From Monilinia fructicola (Eukaryota; Ascomycota; Leotiomycetes; Helotiales; Sclerotiniaceae): 64,000 bases of DNA. Shown one piece after another: positions 11,370 through 24,100 of this stretch. The stretch's first letter is position 1, and every line of letters begins with the position of its first letter. The DNA is taken from NCBI GenBank assembly GCA_008692225.1, contig VICG01000004.1:682501-746500 (forward strand). Reading direction: 5' to 3'. A model generated the notes under the pieces. It was not told the DNA's origin, did not search any database, and saw only the letters and a list, made by a program, of their open reading frames with translations. A program made the position numbers and the translations under genes.

Positions 11370-12135
11370 TCAATCATCTAAATCACTCTCCCTTTTGATT
11401 CGCGGCGAGTTGTACTGTGGTGTGCGTGAACGTGCCGGCGGTAACAAACCTTCTGGGGTCCTGGGGCCAATCACCCAATCCTGCATGGCCATCCAATTGC
11501 TCCACGCCTCATCTGCATGATGAAGTTCTACCTCCTGGACCCTGGGGGGAGGGATCATATAAGGCGTCGACTGTTCGGCAGCTGGCGAATCATCGTAATA
11601 CTTTTTTACGTCGAGCCATTCCTTGCTCTTCGATGCGAAAAGATAGTTGCGTCGCTCCATCTCGTGGATGGTCCCTATTCCTTGCACCCAATCTGCCCCA
11701 AACCATGTCCCCAGAATACGATGATCATCATGGCCAGTGACAATCAATCGTTTTATGTACGGGAGTAAAGAGACCGGCTGCGGATAACCAGGGGGGTGAT
11801 TCTGCTCTTGAAGACGATCAGTGAGGTTCACCCCCGACCATGAGGCTGAAGCTCGATTGACTGGATATGGCTGTCTTTGGTACGGAAGTTGGATGTTTAT
11901 AAATGCTGCCACGGCTTGAACGTAAAAGTCATGTTGAGCTCTGTCGAGAAAATACTCATGGCACTGTATGTAATGGCGATACCAATTAACAGTATCAAAC
12001 CCTGCTTCTGGTTCTTGGCCTTCGTTTTTCGTTTCCGCCAGGAGCATGACTGTAATTGGCGGGTCTTTGCTGATATTGCTGAGGGGGAGGTCGAAGATTC
12101 GGGTTTGATGGCCCGGCTTGGGAATGGTACGCCAT
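11370..12135 (-). CDS. conserved fungal protein of unknown function
   Basis: ATG at 12135. About 254 residues if one base is removed from the TTTTT run at 12025-12029. The first ~38 residues are Pro/Gln/Asn-rich and disordered (MAYHSQAGPSNPNLRPPPQQ). They are followed by a folded-looking region with NWYRHYIQCHEYFLDRAQ, AVAAFINIQLPYQR, LLPYIKRLIVTGHDD and ERRNYLFASKSKEWLDVKK. The C terminus is charged (RSRTPQYNSPRIKRESDLDD). I recognise the general type as a protein conserved in filamentous ascomycetes but cannot name a family. There is no signal peptide or membrane segment, so it is probably intracellular. Without the correction only the part from about 12047 downward is open. Confidence 0.65.
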
Positions 12136-12600
12136 TACTTTTCTGTTATGAAGACGGCATGCATCAGCAAAAACGTATGAAGAGAATCGAAGCAGGGCAA
12201 CGAAGAGATGCATATACCAAAAGTCAAACAGGTAGAATATGAATCGATAGAAAATCCGTTGCATACAATTAACTCCGTTATCAATAGCACCAACGCGCAG
12301 ATGAATGTCGCTGATTAGATGGATAGTTCAACAAGGTTCCCAACGGCAAGCACGTACAAAACAATCACTCGTCTGTATTATGATGTTTTTTTCCCATGTG
12401 AGGGAGTCGGTGATGCCGAATCAAAGGGGTTATCGTCCGTATCGAGAAGTTCATAGTATCTCAAAAAGACCGGTTCCGGCGGGTGCGTACAGTAGAGTAC
12501 TTATACTTTTCATGACGAGCAGGAGAAGAGGAAACATCGACTCCGAGTACAATGCATGGTTGCATCTAGACGTAATTAGTGGAGGTATTAAAAAGATGAA
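12136..12600. other. upstream region of the 11.4-kb gene
   Basis: Flanking DNA without a supportable gene. Frames at 11877-12242 plus and 12305-12631 plus lack domains. Confidence 0.35.
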
Positions 12601-13310
12601 AGCTGTTTGGTCAATTGTAATTGAAACTTGAAAATTATGTACTCGTAAAGTAGAAAAAGGAATATAAAATAAAATAAGATGAGAATAATAGTCCGCAGAT
12701 GATATCAAGTAGATAGGATAAGACTAAAAAGAATACCTAGGTAGAAAAATAGATAATAGATAATAATAGATAATAGACAATAGAAAATAGATAATAAAGG
12801 GGGTTTACGAAATTAGAAATTAGAAATTAGAATCTTCTTCGTTAATTAATTACCTACCTGGGTATCTACGTAGTCTTGTAATATAGTATTAATATAATTA
12901 TATTTAATCTTCTTATATTACTTTCTTAAATAACTTAGATATTAATAGTAGTAATAATAATAATAATAATATATAGAGTATTTAATATCTTAGAATTTAA
13001 AATCTAAAAGACTTTCTCTTTAAAATAACTTCATCGGCTTCTTTAATCTTAATATTTTAACTAGATTAGCTAATAAGAATATATTATATATATATATATA
13101 TATAGTATTTATTTATTTATTTACTTATTTACTTATTTTATTAATATATTTATTAATATACTTATTAAAAACTATATTAATAAATTTCTTAATATTGATA
13201 TTAAAATGTAATTAAAAATAAATGATTAATGATTAATTATTAATTTATCAATGATTCTATTCATATACTTACCTAGGTAATAAATTATTTTAAACTACTT
13301 ACTATGGATA
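12600..13310. repeat. AT-rich low-complexity block
   Basis: Almost entirely A and T. It contains runs of ATAGATAATA (about 12750-12800), a TAA triplet run (12950-12970), a (TA)n run at 13085-13104, and TATTTATTTA/TTACTTATT tetranucleotide stretches to about 13145. No open frame of any length. Two TACCTAGGTA palindromes flank it (12734 and 13270). It resembles a small AT-rich isochore or an eroded insertion, but no transposon remnant can be read by eye. Confidence 0.7.
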
Positions 13311-13364
13311 GAACTCCTCCATACCTACCTATACACCTCGGTATACTTGTCCCGTAACCATGAC

Positions 13365-13960
13365 ATAATCAACTAATCAACTAATCATCTAATCATCTAA
13401 TCATCTAATCCACTAATCAATCAACGTATCAACCCTTTTCTTCATCTGTTGCCCCAACGATCGATCTGTTGCTCCTACCATAACCTTATGCTTGGAAGAT
13501 CACAATACCCCTACTGTACTGTACTACTGCAGCTTGAAAGTATACCTAGGTAAGTCCTTATTTCCATCTCGCTTCCACTTTTATCTGAGACTTTTAACTT
13601 GGACTTCTGAACGAAATCTAAACATCACCATCCATCATCACCTATAGCTAAGCTTCATCCATTCATCCACTATCATTCACCACCACCTCTCATCTCATCT
13701 CATCTCACCGCACTGTACTGTACTGTATCGCACCGAACCGATCATTTTACATTACTTTCAATTACCTAGGTAATTACAAGAACCTTATTACCCTTCATCA
13801 CCCTTCATCTTCTATATCTACCTTTGACCCCCTCCGTCGTACATCATACATCATGCATCATACATAGCACATAGCACACAGCACATAACACATAACACAT
13901 CCATGGATCACACATCACACATCATACATCATACATCATTCATTATACACCCACCATACA
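13365..13960. repeat. degenerate simple-repeat tract
   Basis: Successive imperfect short tandem repeats: (AATCATCT)n at about 13370-13415, CATCT repeats near 13690, TACTGTAC repeats at 13512-13525 and 13712-13725, and a CATCATA/CACATAG mixture at about 13840-13950. No coding potential. Confidence 0.65.
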
Positions 13961-16900
13961 CTCTCATATCAGTTCATCTCATCCCAGCTCATCTATTGAC
14001 CAATCCTTCTGACTAGGAACTTAGTATACATGCCTACTTACCTACGTACCTACAGACCTACAGACCTACTGACCTACTGGATGGAGTACAGCAAGAACTA
14101 CTAAACACAGTACTCGCGTAATACAGATAACCTTTTCATACTCTCCCGGGTGGATACAACGAGGGGTCCTTGTCCTGTACTGTACGGAGTATAGCTTTGA
14201 CATCAATTTTCAGGGACCATAATATAGATCTAAGTGGGCACTCCTTGAACAGTGCATATCATGGGACAGAATCCTACATTAACTTTTTAATTGGCCACCC
14301 GTCAAAGACAATCGAGGAAAGCTGCAGATCCGCATATCCTCCAGCCAGCCCGCATGAATGTTAACAAACAAGTCTCGAGATGGTTTCGCACTGGAGTCAT
14401 TTCATCCCTTGCTCATCTATGCCGAATATAAGAGGCTATCCAGCTCGACCAGGATCACATTACAAAGGTGTTTTCAACCAAGATCACTCAACGAGCGCTT
14501 ACTCTTACTGGGCAGTGAACACTCACTTGGTAGTCGTATTTGGACTTTTCAGCCGGCGCTAACACTACTGGATCTTTCCTTCAGGTCTTTTCATCTTCTT
14601 GGGCTCAAATTGAACCACTCTGACTCTACCGGAAAATCTTTTCCCACCTGATCTCATTCGTCAGGTTGTGTGCTCGAAGTTTCTTGCTATCTCTATATAT
14701 TATTACCCAGTTAAGGATTTCTTCCGAAACTCATTGAAATCACTGCCGACCATCATTCCATTGTTGAATTACAGCTCGGAACACGGTATAGTATTTGAAG
14801 CATTTGCTCATATCGACCAATATTCTTGGAATGTGCCCAATACCATCACTACCTTTATCTGCATACACCCGTGGCAGTTAAGTCTACGTGACCAAATGAT
14901 TAGTTGATCGGCATTGAGACGGCTTTTGATTTCGAAAAGAGTACGCGTGAAGTACATTTGATCATGCATTTGAATCTTATATGAGCGGTCAGTTGAGCAC
15001 CTATATCATATCGCGCGGATACTAATTCGTCACGCGGCAACGAGGCTGGCATTTTTCGGCTGTGGATAGCTGAAATCTCTCAAGTGCTGTGGTTTGGTAG
15101 TGTTTGTGGCCTCCTCTATTCCCTGAGAGATGTTTATCATGGAAAGAGGCTGCACCTCTTGCGCAACGTCAATGGGCTCCACAATATTGTTCGCCGTTTA
15201 TATCATGCGTTCTTAACTACTTGTATCATTTTTGGGGGGCGAGGGGGGGGAGGCGTCTATGAAAACATTACTCCAAGAAGTCAGTCACTATTCGGGCTCC
15301 ACCCGAATTAGGGTTTGGCACATTGTATTTTCGGGCCGCCCGGGTCATGATGTATTAGTTCTTGGGTTTAGTTCTAGCTCTAGTTCTGGTTCCGGTTCTA
15401 GAACCAGCTCTCCCCGGATATAAGCATGTGCTGGCCCAAGAAACCCGGTTTTGAAATCATGAAAAATGATACTTTTTTTCCTCAAGTGCACGGGGATAGC
15501 TTCGTTATATTCCGCCTGTCCAACAGTGGTCCTTCATCAGAAACAATCCTTTATCCAACTTCCATTACACTTGAATTCCAAAAAAGGGAAGGCCAGGTGC
15601 TGCAAGTTTGGCATAGGAGCGAAGATCTATTCCCTTTTGAATAACTGCAGATTAATAGTCCGACCCGGGATCTGGGGCCGTTCGGCAGTAGCGTCGTATT
15701 CTGTAGATCGCAGATGCAGCAGTCCACCGATCGTCATCTGAACATTTTTGGGGAGATCTAAGGTTGACAAAAGGTAATCGTTAACGTTGTACTCGAGTCC
15801 TGCGTGAGAAGCCACGATTGGTTGGATCCTACTAGGTGCCTACCTAGGTAGGTATGTAGGTAAGATTATGTCATCATTGTTCCATAATTCCTTCCTACAG
15901 ACTTCTGCAATACTGCGGATATGCATGCATCGCAAGAATTTACTCTCTCCAATCTTCCTGTGCCAGCATTCTATTTGTTTTCCTTCATTCTCTCAGCCTC
16001 CGCCTCCGCCTCCGCCTCCGCCTCATCCTCAGCCTCAGCCTTAAACATACGCGTCATTAAATCGGCAGCAATCCTTCTGGCTACCGCACATGTGTGGCCA
16101 GAAGGAGGGATTACTAGTATTTGTCCTACCAGAGTACAGCATCGCACGTCCTTCAGTATCAATCCGATCTATTCCAGTGTTCTGGTATTCAGTTACACTA
16201 GATTAAGTTGTAAGCCACAGTTTCCACGAGATCTGGGTGGCCGAGATCTGTACGCTCGTACAAATAATTGCTTTTTCCAATTTACTAGGTTATCAGTTTC
16301 ATGATGAGTGTCTGAGGGTCGCACGTATCAGATCACATCACATCGATCTTCGGGGCTTCTCCCCACCCGCTTCCCATCGAATTCGATGGCCTCCGCCTCT
16401 GCCTCGGTCAGCGTGAAAGGGAACTTGATCCCGTGACCACTTTCGATGTGAAATAATGACTGAGATGCTCCACTTGAACCTTCCACGACGATGCTAAACA
16501 TCAGCCTGGGAGCCAATGGACGGTAAGTAAAGTCATGGCAAGCTTGGGACATTCCGATGGCAGCGTGCATAGTTCCTTGATGCCATGGTTTTTGGATGCC
16601 CTTTTTTCCAACCCGATTGCCGTTTCTGTAGATCCGGACGGAAAGTATTCGGCGGTAGGCGACGTGCAAGTGCTAAACCATCACATATCGTGTCTATACC
16701 ATGATTGAAACTTCCGCACGAGGCAGGTTACGACTTTTGCCCGCTTGTACAGACACGATATCCCGTCATTCAATCGCGGCGACTCCAATAATCCTTTTGA
16801 GACTCCCCTGTGAGGGATATTTTTCAGATGGCGCTGTCTTCATTGTCATTTTTCGATATGCAATCCAAATTGAGTCCAATATAACATCATTACTTCAACG

Positions 16901-19635
16901 TCTGGTTACATAGATATCGGCCCGTGGTTCACGATAATCCATCACTATGGCCCGCCACACATTTTCTGTTGGGAAATATGCCGTGTTAGGTTGGTCAAAG
17001 GAGACTGTGAATCTATTCATGACAATTTTCTCGCATTGTTCCATCGGCAAGAGGCGGAATCGCCGCATATCTCCTGCAGAATATTCGAATCTTGGATGTG
17101 TAGTCAGTGCCCATAAGATCGAGCAACTTGATGTCCATCTAGAGCTTTAGAGTATGAGATGCTCCGTCATCTCAACCAACAAATTCCATAAAAAGACGCA
17201 ACGTCTTCTCCCCGATCCCGTTCATCTTCCCGTGGTGACTTGGCCCCTCTCCAGCGAGAAAGTATCCCCATGCTCCCCCTATTGTCTTCTCAGCGAGGCC
17301 TTGGCTCTCGTCTCTTGGTAATGACCTTGCAGCTAATCTATATCACATCCCAACCATCGTGTCGAATGGAAATCCATCCTTGGATTCTCGGGGACAACGC
17401 GGAGAGTCGCTGTAGATCACCTGAGTGGATTTGGGGTGGGCATTTAGTATTGGATGCAGGCGGACGCAGCATTCTGTATCGGCTTTGCTGGCCCTGGTCC
17501 TGTAATTGCGTGGTGATGCATTCGAAGGGCAATAATATCACCGCTCTTGGGGCTTCAGATGCTCGGAGTCGCGGCATCATATTCGATTGTGCGTCTTGTT
17601 TGTTGCTGCGAGTTTTGGGGTGCTCGTGGATGTAGTCTGATTAGTGCGTGATGTTTGGAAGGGGAGGGGGAGGGGGGGAGATACGGATGGCAAGGATATG
17701 GCTATATCTCGATCTTTTGATAGATTGTAATTCAGCGTAGATTGTAATTCAACATAGATTGTCAATTTATAATCCATTATTCTCGTTAAGGTTTGATGTA
17801 GCTTTGTATATTTACCTTATGATCACAATGTTGAAAAGGTATAATCTAGCTGGGAAATATATATAGTGTTTAAGAGAGGGGTGTAACATTTTGGCTATGT
17901 GCGGGAAGATGGATGGTGGGTAGGGGGTTGAGGGAGGGAGGAGATGGGGGCGGTGAATGATAGGAGGCGGGGCGATTCTTTTGGGGGGAGAGAATCTGTA
18001 GATTTGGAGAGGTGGAAGGATGTGGGTTGGGAAGTTTTGTGGGAGGGATTGGAAAGGTTGTTTGCGGGATGGGATGAGAGATGAGATGAGATGAGATGTG
18101 ATAGGAGACATGGAGGAAAAGACAGAAGCACCAAATCCAGCAAGGCGAGCAAATTCATCATATCACGATATCAACAGAAGATGGAGGAAAGTCCAGAAGT
18201 GAGATCGCACCAATGAAGAAGTTCCCGGCCCAAATCACAGATAGAGGCCACAATCGCCACGGGAGGTTGAGACCCCCCGGCCCAACTGATCCGCGATCAA
18301 GGAACCTGAAGCTGAAGCGCAGCGACTTGTGAGATCTCAGAGGTCCGAGTGCATCCGGACAAGGCATGCACATAATACATGGCTTGACGCATAGTAAGAT
18401 GGCATGCAACATAACCAGACAGGAGCAAGCGACGTCCGCACCTGCGACGGCTATGCAACCCAACGCAGACGGTGCAGGATACGACGCTGGCAATACGACG
18501 CAAGCAAACGCAAACGCAGCAAGCAAGCGGATCAAAGCTAGAGATGGAAGATAGAGGGGAGTTGGGAGCGGAGAGCAAGAATCCATTGTGTATGAGGGAA
18601 AGCGGGCCTAGGCGAAGACGGAAGATATCGATGACGTGGAAACCCTGACGCGAACTCGCTGCTTGGATTGCTGTTTCGCTTCATGATGAGTTGGGTAGAG
18701 GTCTCGGAGCTGGGATGCTGGCGGACGAATGGTGGGGATGAGAGCGGAAGATGGAGGGGAAACGGGGGGGGGGGGGGGACGCAGGGTTCAAAATGTCGGT
18801 GGGTGCGTTGAGAATTGAGGATTGAGAGGACGAATACATGATTAGGGGGATTGGTATCGGGATTAGATGAGATGAGAAGAGATGAGATGGTACGTCTATC
18901 CCTTTCTGACTTTTCGTCATATGTAAACGAGGGAAGCCCTGCCTATTTATTTATAGGCAGTGTAATTTGGGTTGAACGTATATCAAGATTCGAAATTGGA
19001 TTCTGGGAGCAGATGATCAACGGCTAGATGTGATCCCATCTGCCGTGTGCAAAGAATGCGAAATCGAAGTCACGGTGTGGATCTTGGATCGAAGGTAGTT
19101 AAGTAGGGGCCGTTGAGTGTGGTGGGTATTTGTATGGTACATACTAAGATACTAAACGGGAAATGCCGAACCGAGAGGGATTCTGGTGGAAAGGGGGACT
19201 GGGCTGGGACTGGGGAAGCCCTGGGTTAGCTGGTGGTATCCTGTAATCACGGTGGGCGACCAGAGCCGAGAAAGGGGAATTGATGAAAGACGTGTTTAAA
19301 TCCTTCACTTGCAAGGAATCAGGAAGAGAATTAAGATGAATGGTCACGTTGTGATGGCCCGGTAAGAGATCGGTGTGTATCATAATTCTTTGACAGGCAT
19401 GATTAAGTCATTACAAATAAGATGCTGTTCCCAATACAAGTGGTACTATGCGGGATATAAAGACTGCGTTGACTCCCAACTCCTTTGCTCGACTTCGTGT
19501 ACATATATGTGATATATATGTAGTGACATAACCCGCCACCATTTTAACGCCGCATTGGCGCCTATAGATACAAGAACGTGCCATCTTCTCTCCTCTCCGT
19601 CCTGCGTGAGTTGTATTTGTAGAGTCCAGCTACCG
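13960..19635. other. gene-poor stretch
   Basis: Many short frames on both strands, none with a recognisable domain, signal peptide with conserved continuation, or consistent splice structure. Simple-sequence pieces include CCTCCG repeats near 15998-16040 and a G-rich tract around 17655-17680. The minus frame 16328-16669 has some protein-like character but no recognisable family. I see no transposon ORF. Confidence 0.35.
18764..18778 (+). repeat. poly-G run of 15
   Basis: Fifteen consecutive G residues in intergenic DNA. Runs of this length are slippage-prone and often mis-sized in assemblies. Confidence 0.9.
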
Positions 19636-21119
19636 TCACCACGAAGAGCGTGGCAGGTGAGCCCTACCGGGTATCGCTACATGCATATCTTTCTCGACAT
19701 CCTCAATCAACTCATCCTTAGAATCCCTCCTGTAATCAAACATCTCGTCGCTTCTTGGCGTCATGCCTCCATCTCTTATCTCCAGTCTCACATCGTGCCC
19801 CTTGAAATCATCGCCCCTTCGACTTCTGTCTCTCTCGCTTTGTCCATTCACAAAACTCGAAATACTCGTGTCGCTTCCCCGCACCTCTTCTATCGCATCT
19901 AAGTTTGATTGACCTTTTATTCTCATATCTCGCTCTCGGATGTCGCCCATTTCAATGTCGGGTTGTGAGATTGTTCGTGAGGTGCGCGAAGTGCGAGATG
20001 TGGCATTAGTGCTGGATTCTGAGAAGGGACCCTTGCCATTGGAGGAGATGACGTAGTGATCATTGCGGCTAGAGATGAGATTCGGTTTGGTGAACAGGCG
20101 TTTGAAGAATGGTTTTGTAGCGGGAATAGAGGCGCCAATCTGTGAACTTGTTAGAATTTCTACTCATACCACGAGGTGAGATGTATCCAAGCATATAACT
20201 TGAAGGCACAATGCAATATGAAAGGGAACAGGGCGCATACTATGCCTATGTAAAGTTCAATAGAACTACTTATCCACACATAATAAGTGTCCCATGTTAT
20301 ATCGGAAGAAACCAGATCTTTATAGGTGAAATAAGTTCTGATCGCTCCCGCAACGCAGACCAAAAATCCGGCGGCGAAAAGAAAAATGATGACCAGACGT
20401 TGACGCTGAGAAATTTGTAGTTTGAGCATTCTCGGGATGGGAAACAGAACGACGACACAATCAGTGAAAGTATTGAAACTTCCTGCCCATGTGACATGGA
20501 CTGTTTGGTTGATGCATTCTGGCTGAGGCGCAAATGTTATGAGCCAGTAATGCGATACTGGTCTAAGGTCACTTAGTAAATCATATTTCCATTGGAGAAG
20601 AGGAGAATCAAGACTTGAGCAAACGAACCGGCATTGAAAGATCACAACGATGATGAATAACGTCCCTTGGACAGCAATCATAGCTGTAGCTGCAATAGTA
20701 ATCGTCTTGAAGAGCTTCCCGTTTGACAAGATCCGATACAGCAATGCCATCATCGAGCATTTTGTAAGAGTTTGCGAGAATGTAAAGACAATCTGTGTAA
20801 TCAAGACAAATTGCAAGCCAAACGTAACATGCGAGGTTGGAACATCCCATATATGTCGATTGAACTTGAAGGCTTCCTCGGCCAGAACTGCGAGAACCGC
20901 GAATGTTGTCGCCGGCAGCATAGCTGCGATAATGAGCCAGTCATCCAGTCCAAAACTCTTCGATATGTGAAGTCGAGTATAGAGTCGAATGAGTATTATG
21001 GTTAAAGCTACAGGAAATAGTATCAAATTGACGATTAGAACTCCCTTCCCACGCGTTTCAGGGTCGACATAGTTCGGCTTTGGCCAAGTGGCAAGGATCT
21101 CAAGAGATGGGAGCTGCAT
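19636..21119 (-). CDS. rhodopsin/SAT4-type integral membrane protein
   Basis: Fungal seven-helix protein of the SAT4/rhodopsin-domain family, which is very numerous in filamentous ascomycetes; specific roles are mostly unknown. Exons 21119-20629, 20562-20241 and 20139-19636 sum to 438 codons plus stop with no correction. The hallmark helix-1/helix-2 region is present (LIRLYTRLHISKSFGLDDW), with further hydrophobic helices. The QCRPVSHYW / PQPECINQ pair marks the extracellular loop typical of the family, and ASIPATKPFFK ends the last helix. About 130 C-terminal residues are hydrophilic and Ser/Arg/Asp-rich, a cytosolic tail. The first intron uses the unusual donor GTTCGT and is 66 bp long, so it also reads through in frame. 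Plasma-membrane location is likely. It is isolated, with no cluster partners nearby. Confidence 0.85.
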
Positions 21120-24100
21120 CTTGAAGTGCGGGCGACATGAGAAGAACGCATTGAAGTATATAAGTTCATGTATATGATCCCCTCACGCAAAACGGTCAGA
21201 TAACAAACTAACAATGCTAGTTTGTAAATCTCATCTAGCGTCTAGAACTGCAACTCCTGAAAATATCAAGGAATGGATCCGTGTCTACCACATAGACCCC
21301 ATAGGGTTCTCATATCCATAAATCTACTGGGGTCTTGGGGGACTATCGCAAAGACCTCATCATTAGCTGCTCAAAGGCTGCAAGCCACTCCATCTATCGC
21401 ATAGAAACCCCATGTTGCGTCCCAAAGCCTCGGCTATCCATCATGCTCGATAACATTCGTGCGTATGATTCAATTTAGCCTGATGACTAACCCTCGATAT
21501 CCCGATCAATTTCTATGACGAAGGGCCTCGAAAAGCATCGAAATGGTGATTGCTTTTGATCAAGATCAAGCATGAAACCTTAGGATGCTGAGGAAGTGGG
21601 TAATGTAAGATACAGTAGTTTTTGGTTTTGAAAAAGTAGTCGGAACGCTCAGACCAACTTCACTTTTTTTTTGGATTGGCAAACAGGTTAAAGTTTTGGA
21701 AACAAAAGACGTTCCCAATAAGGTTGCGTACGGCCATGACCTGCAATACTTCCGTGATCGAACGGCTAGGGGTAATGGAATTGGGGGATTCGCTTCAGAA
21801 GTTGGAACGAGTTACGAGATATCGAGATGAGTTTGGGATAATGGGATAGTGGGATGGTGGGATAGTGGGATATGGAGGCCTTGAGACGACGACTATCTTA
21901 AAACCACGTCCGTATGATATTACGAGTCATATTGTTACAACAACTTGTCGAAACTGATTCATCAATATTTTCCTTCGTACGGAGAGTTGCAGATCCACAG
22001 ATCTACTAATCTTGAGAATGTGAAGTCTCTGGTCACTTGATCCCAGACGCGCCAGTCGTGAAATGAACAGGTCGGGAGTCGGTAACAGCGGATGGATTTT
22101 ACCGTTGGATATGGGAAAAAGCAAGTAAGTACCGTAGCAACTAACTAATAAATGCAATGCACCCTCAAGGATTATGGATGCATAGGGCTTAAATATGAAT
22201 CTAAAACAATCAGACCATTGTTAGTGCCAAGAAGGGAAATAAAAGGGGCTTTCGCAAGCTTTTCTACTCTTGGTTGCTCTTCCGGCCCTTTCCCCAGATT
22301 TTAATATGATAGCAAATGTGCAAATGTATTTATGTATCTAATATGTTCTTAGAACCAATATGCAGCAGCTTTTTCTGGGACATAATCTAGTAGCCCCGGT
22401 AATACGGCGATGGGACCCTTACAAACTCTACTGTACAATGGGGCTGCTAATTCCAAAAGAAGCGAGCGTAAACACAAGCATAGTGCACTTTCGTAGAAGT
22501 GTTTGGTAATCCACAAACGGGTTTTTGAATGGTGGGGGCAAAGGGGAAATAAAACAGTAATCACAGTAATCAAGTCTAGATTTCTACGTCACGGTAATCT
22601 CGACAAAGCATTGTTTAGGACGCCGAATCTCAGACTGGACTGTGAAAGCCACTTTTCCAGTCAAGTTAGATGTTCAGATATGTATTATGTCGATCCGTGC
22701 AATCCTGGAGGAACCGGTGGGCACCTGTCAAAAGAGCAGATTAGCAGGGGACATGTTCCATAGTTACATATTAGTACCGGTACTCAATTCCCGTCACTAA
22801 AATGATCCGACCCTGTAACCTACTGTACAGAGTATGCTGTAGAACCAAAACTCTGTTCACTGAGTTTTCTTCGCACTGAAACCTTGAATTCCTAACAAGA
22901 ATGGGCTTTTCAAACAACATCTAACCTTTTTCAAACCCCCCTCGCTTCGTGTTCATGCCCGAAATCAAGTGCCGGCACGTTCTAATAGCACCTATGGTGT
23001 CCACTGTCACGGACTACTAGGTATATACTCAGCGCTCATGTTGGTTCATGTTGCAAGAAAGTGTAAAAACGGTGAATACCCATTGGCACGTGTAATATAA
23101 GGTTACGGCCTTCCAATTGGGAAACTAGTAGTTAGATACTCGTACTTACATATTACTTCCTTACTGATGTACTGCTCTCCCCGTAAGCAAATGTTCATGG
23201 ACGGATCTATAAGGGGTGGCTACATCCGAATGGTCACATTCGTTTGCACATGCCGAAATCTGATCCTTGGGCATATCTAGAGTAGTACATAGCGAGGTTC
23301 GCGGCCTGATTAGTGGCACAATGGGAAGTCCAACGGTAATTTCTACTCGCCAGATTTACTAGTATATGACCCATATTTTAACATTTGCTTAGGGGGAGAG
23401 TACCACTACTCTGCTGTACCACGAGAGAAATACTCCGATTTTAGCGGTCGGAGTTTTGCAGTGTCTGGGGGGAATAAGATTCAAGGACAGTGAAAATCTC
23501 TAACCCTTCGTACCGTAATGAATCATTTTAAAGTATCATCAATGTAGATCAAGTTTGCGTTTAGAGCATTAGCTTGATTTCGAGTCTCCAAGAAACTTTG
23601 AATATACTCCCACATTAAATTCTCCGTATTCTCCGAAAACCTTGAAAGGACGACTGCGTACGTACAGTTCGATATGGTAGATCACCGATAGATTGACCGC
23701 AGTACTTACTTATGACCCCTTTAAAAACCGTTCGTTACTCCAAACCCGTTACTGTAGCTAGCTAGATAGGTAGGTATCTGCAATATCGCTCAGACCTCTC
23801 CAGCAACATTCGGAAGTTGCCTATTACATATTTGACTTTCGCGCCATCAAACACCAGACCTCTCGACTATGAAAACCCCCACTCATGACATCGGAGCCCT
23901 TCGTCTTGTTTCTTTGCCTTGCCACCGAACTCTGCAGTTGCAGAATGCAGTTTGCAAGAAACCGTATCACTCACTCATTTGTGACATCGTCCCAATCCGT
24001 CCATCCATATTCTTTTTTCCCCCGCGGAACGGTAACATGTCGGTCCGTGGTCCTTGAATCCTGATATCGGATGGGGTGCGTACCTGGCCATCAAGTTGCT

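Noticed and set aside
5813..12029. Programmed ribosomal +1 frameshifting or RNA editing as explanation of the frame breaks
   Set aside because: The seven sites share no slippery heptamer or following stop, differ in run length and occur in four unrelated genes; no such mechanism is known to act this widely in ascomycetes.
15971..16162. Ala-Glu repeat protein on the minus strand
   Set aside because: Produced by the CCTCCG/CCTCAG microsatellite near 15998-16040.
16328..16669. 113-residue minus-strand frame
   Set aside because: Some protein-like character but no family, no splice context and several competing frames; too weak to call.
18158..18586. 142-residue hydrophobic minus frame and overlapping plus frame
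   Set aside because: Both strands open over GC-richer DNA with no domain; likely chance.
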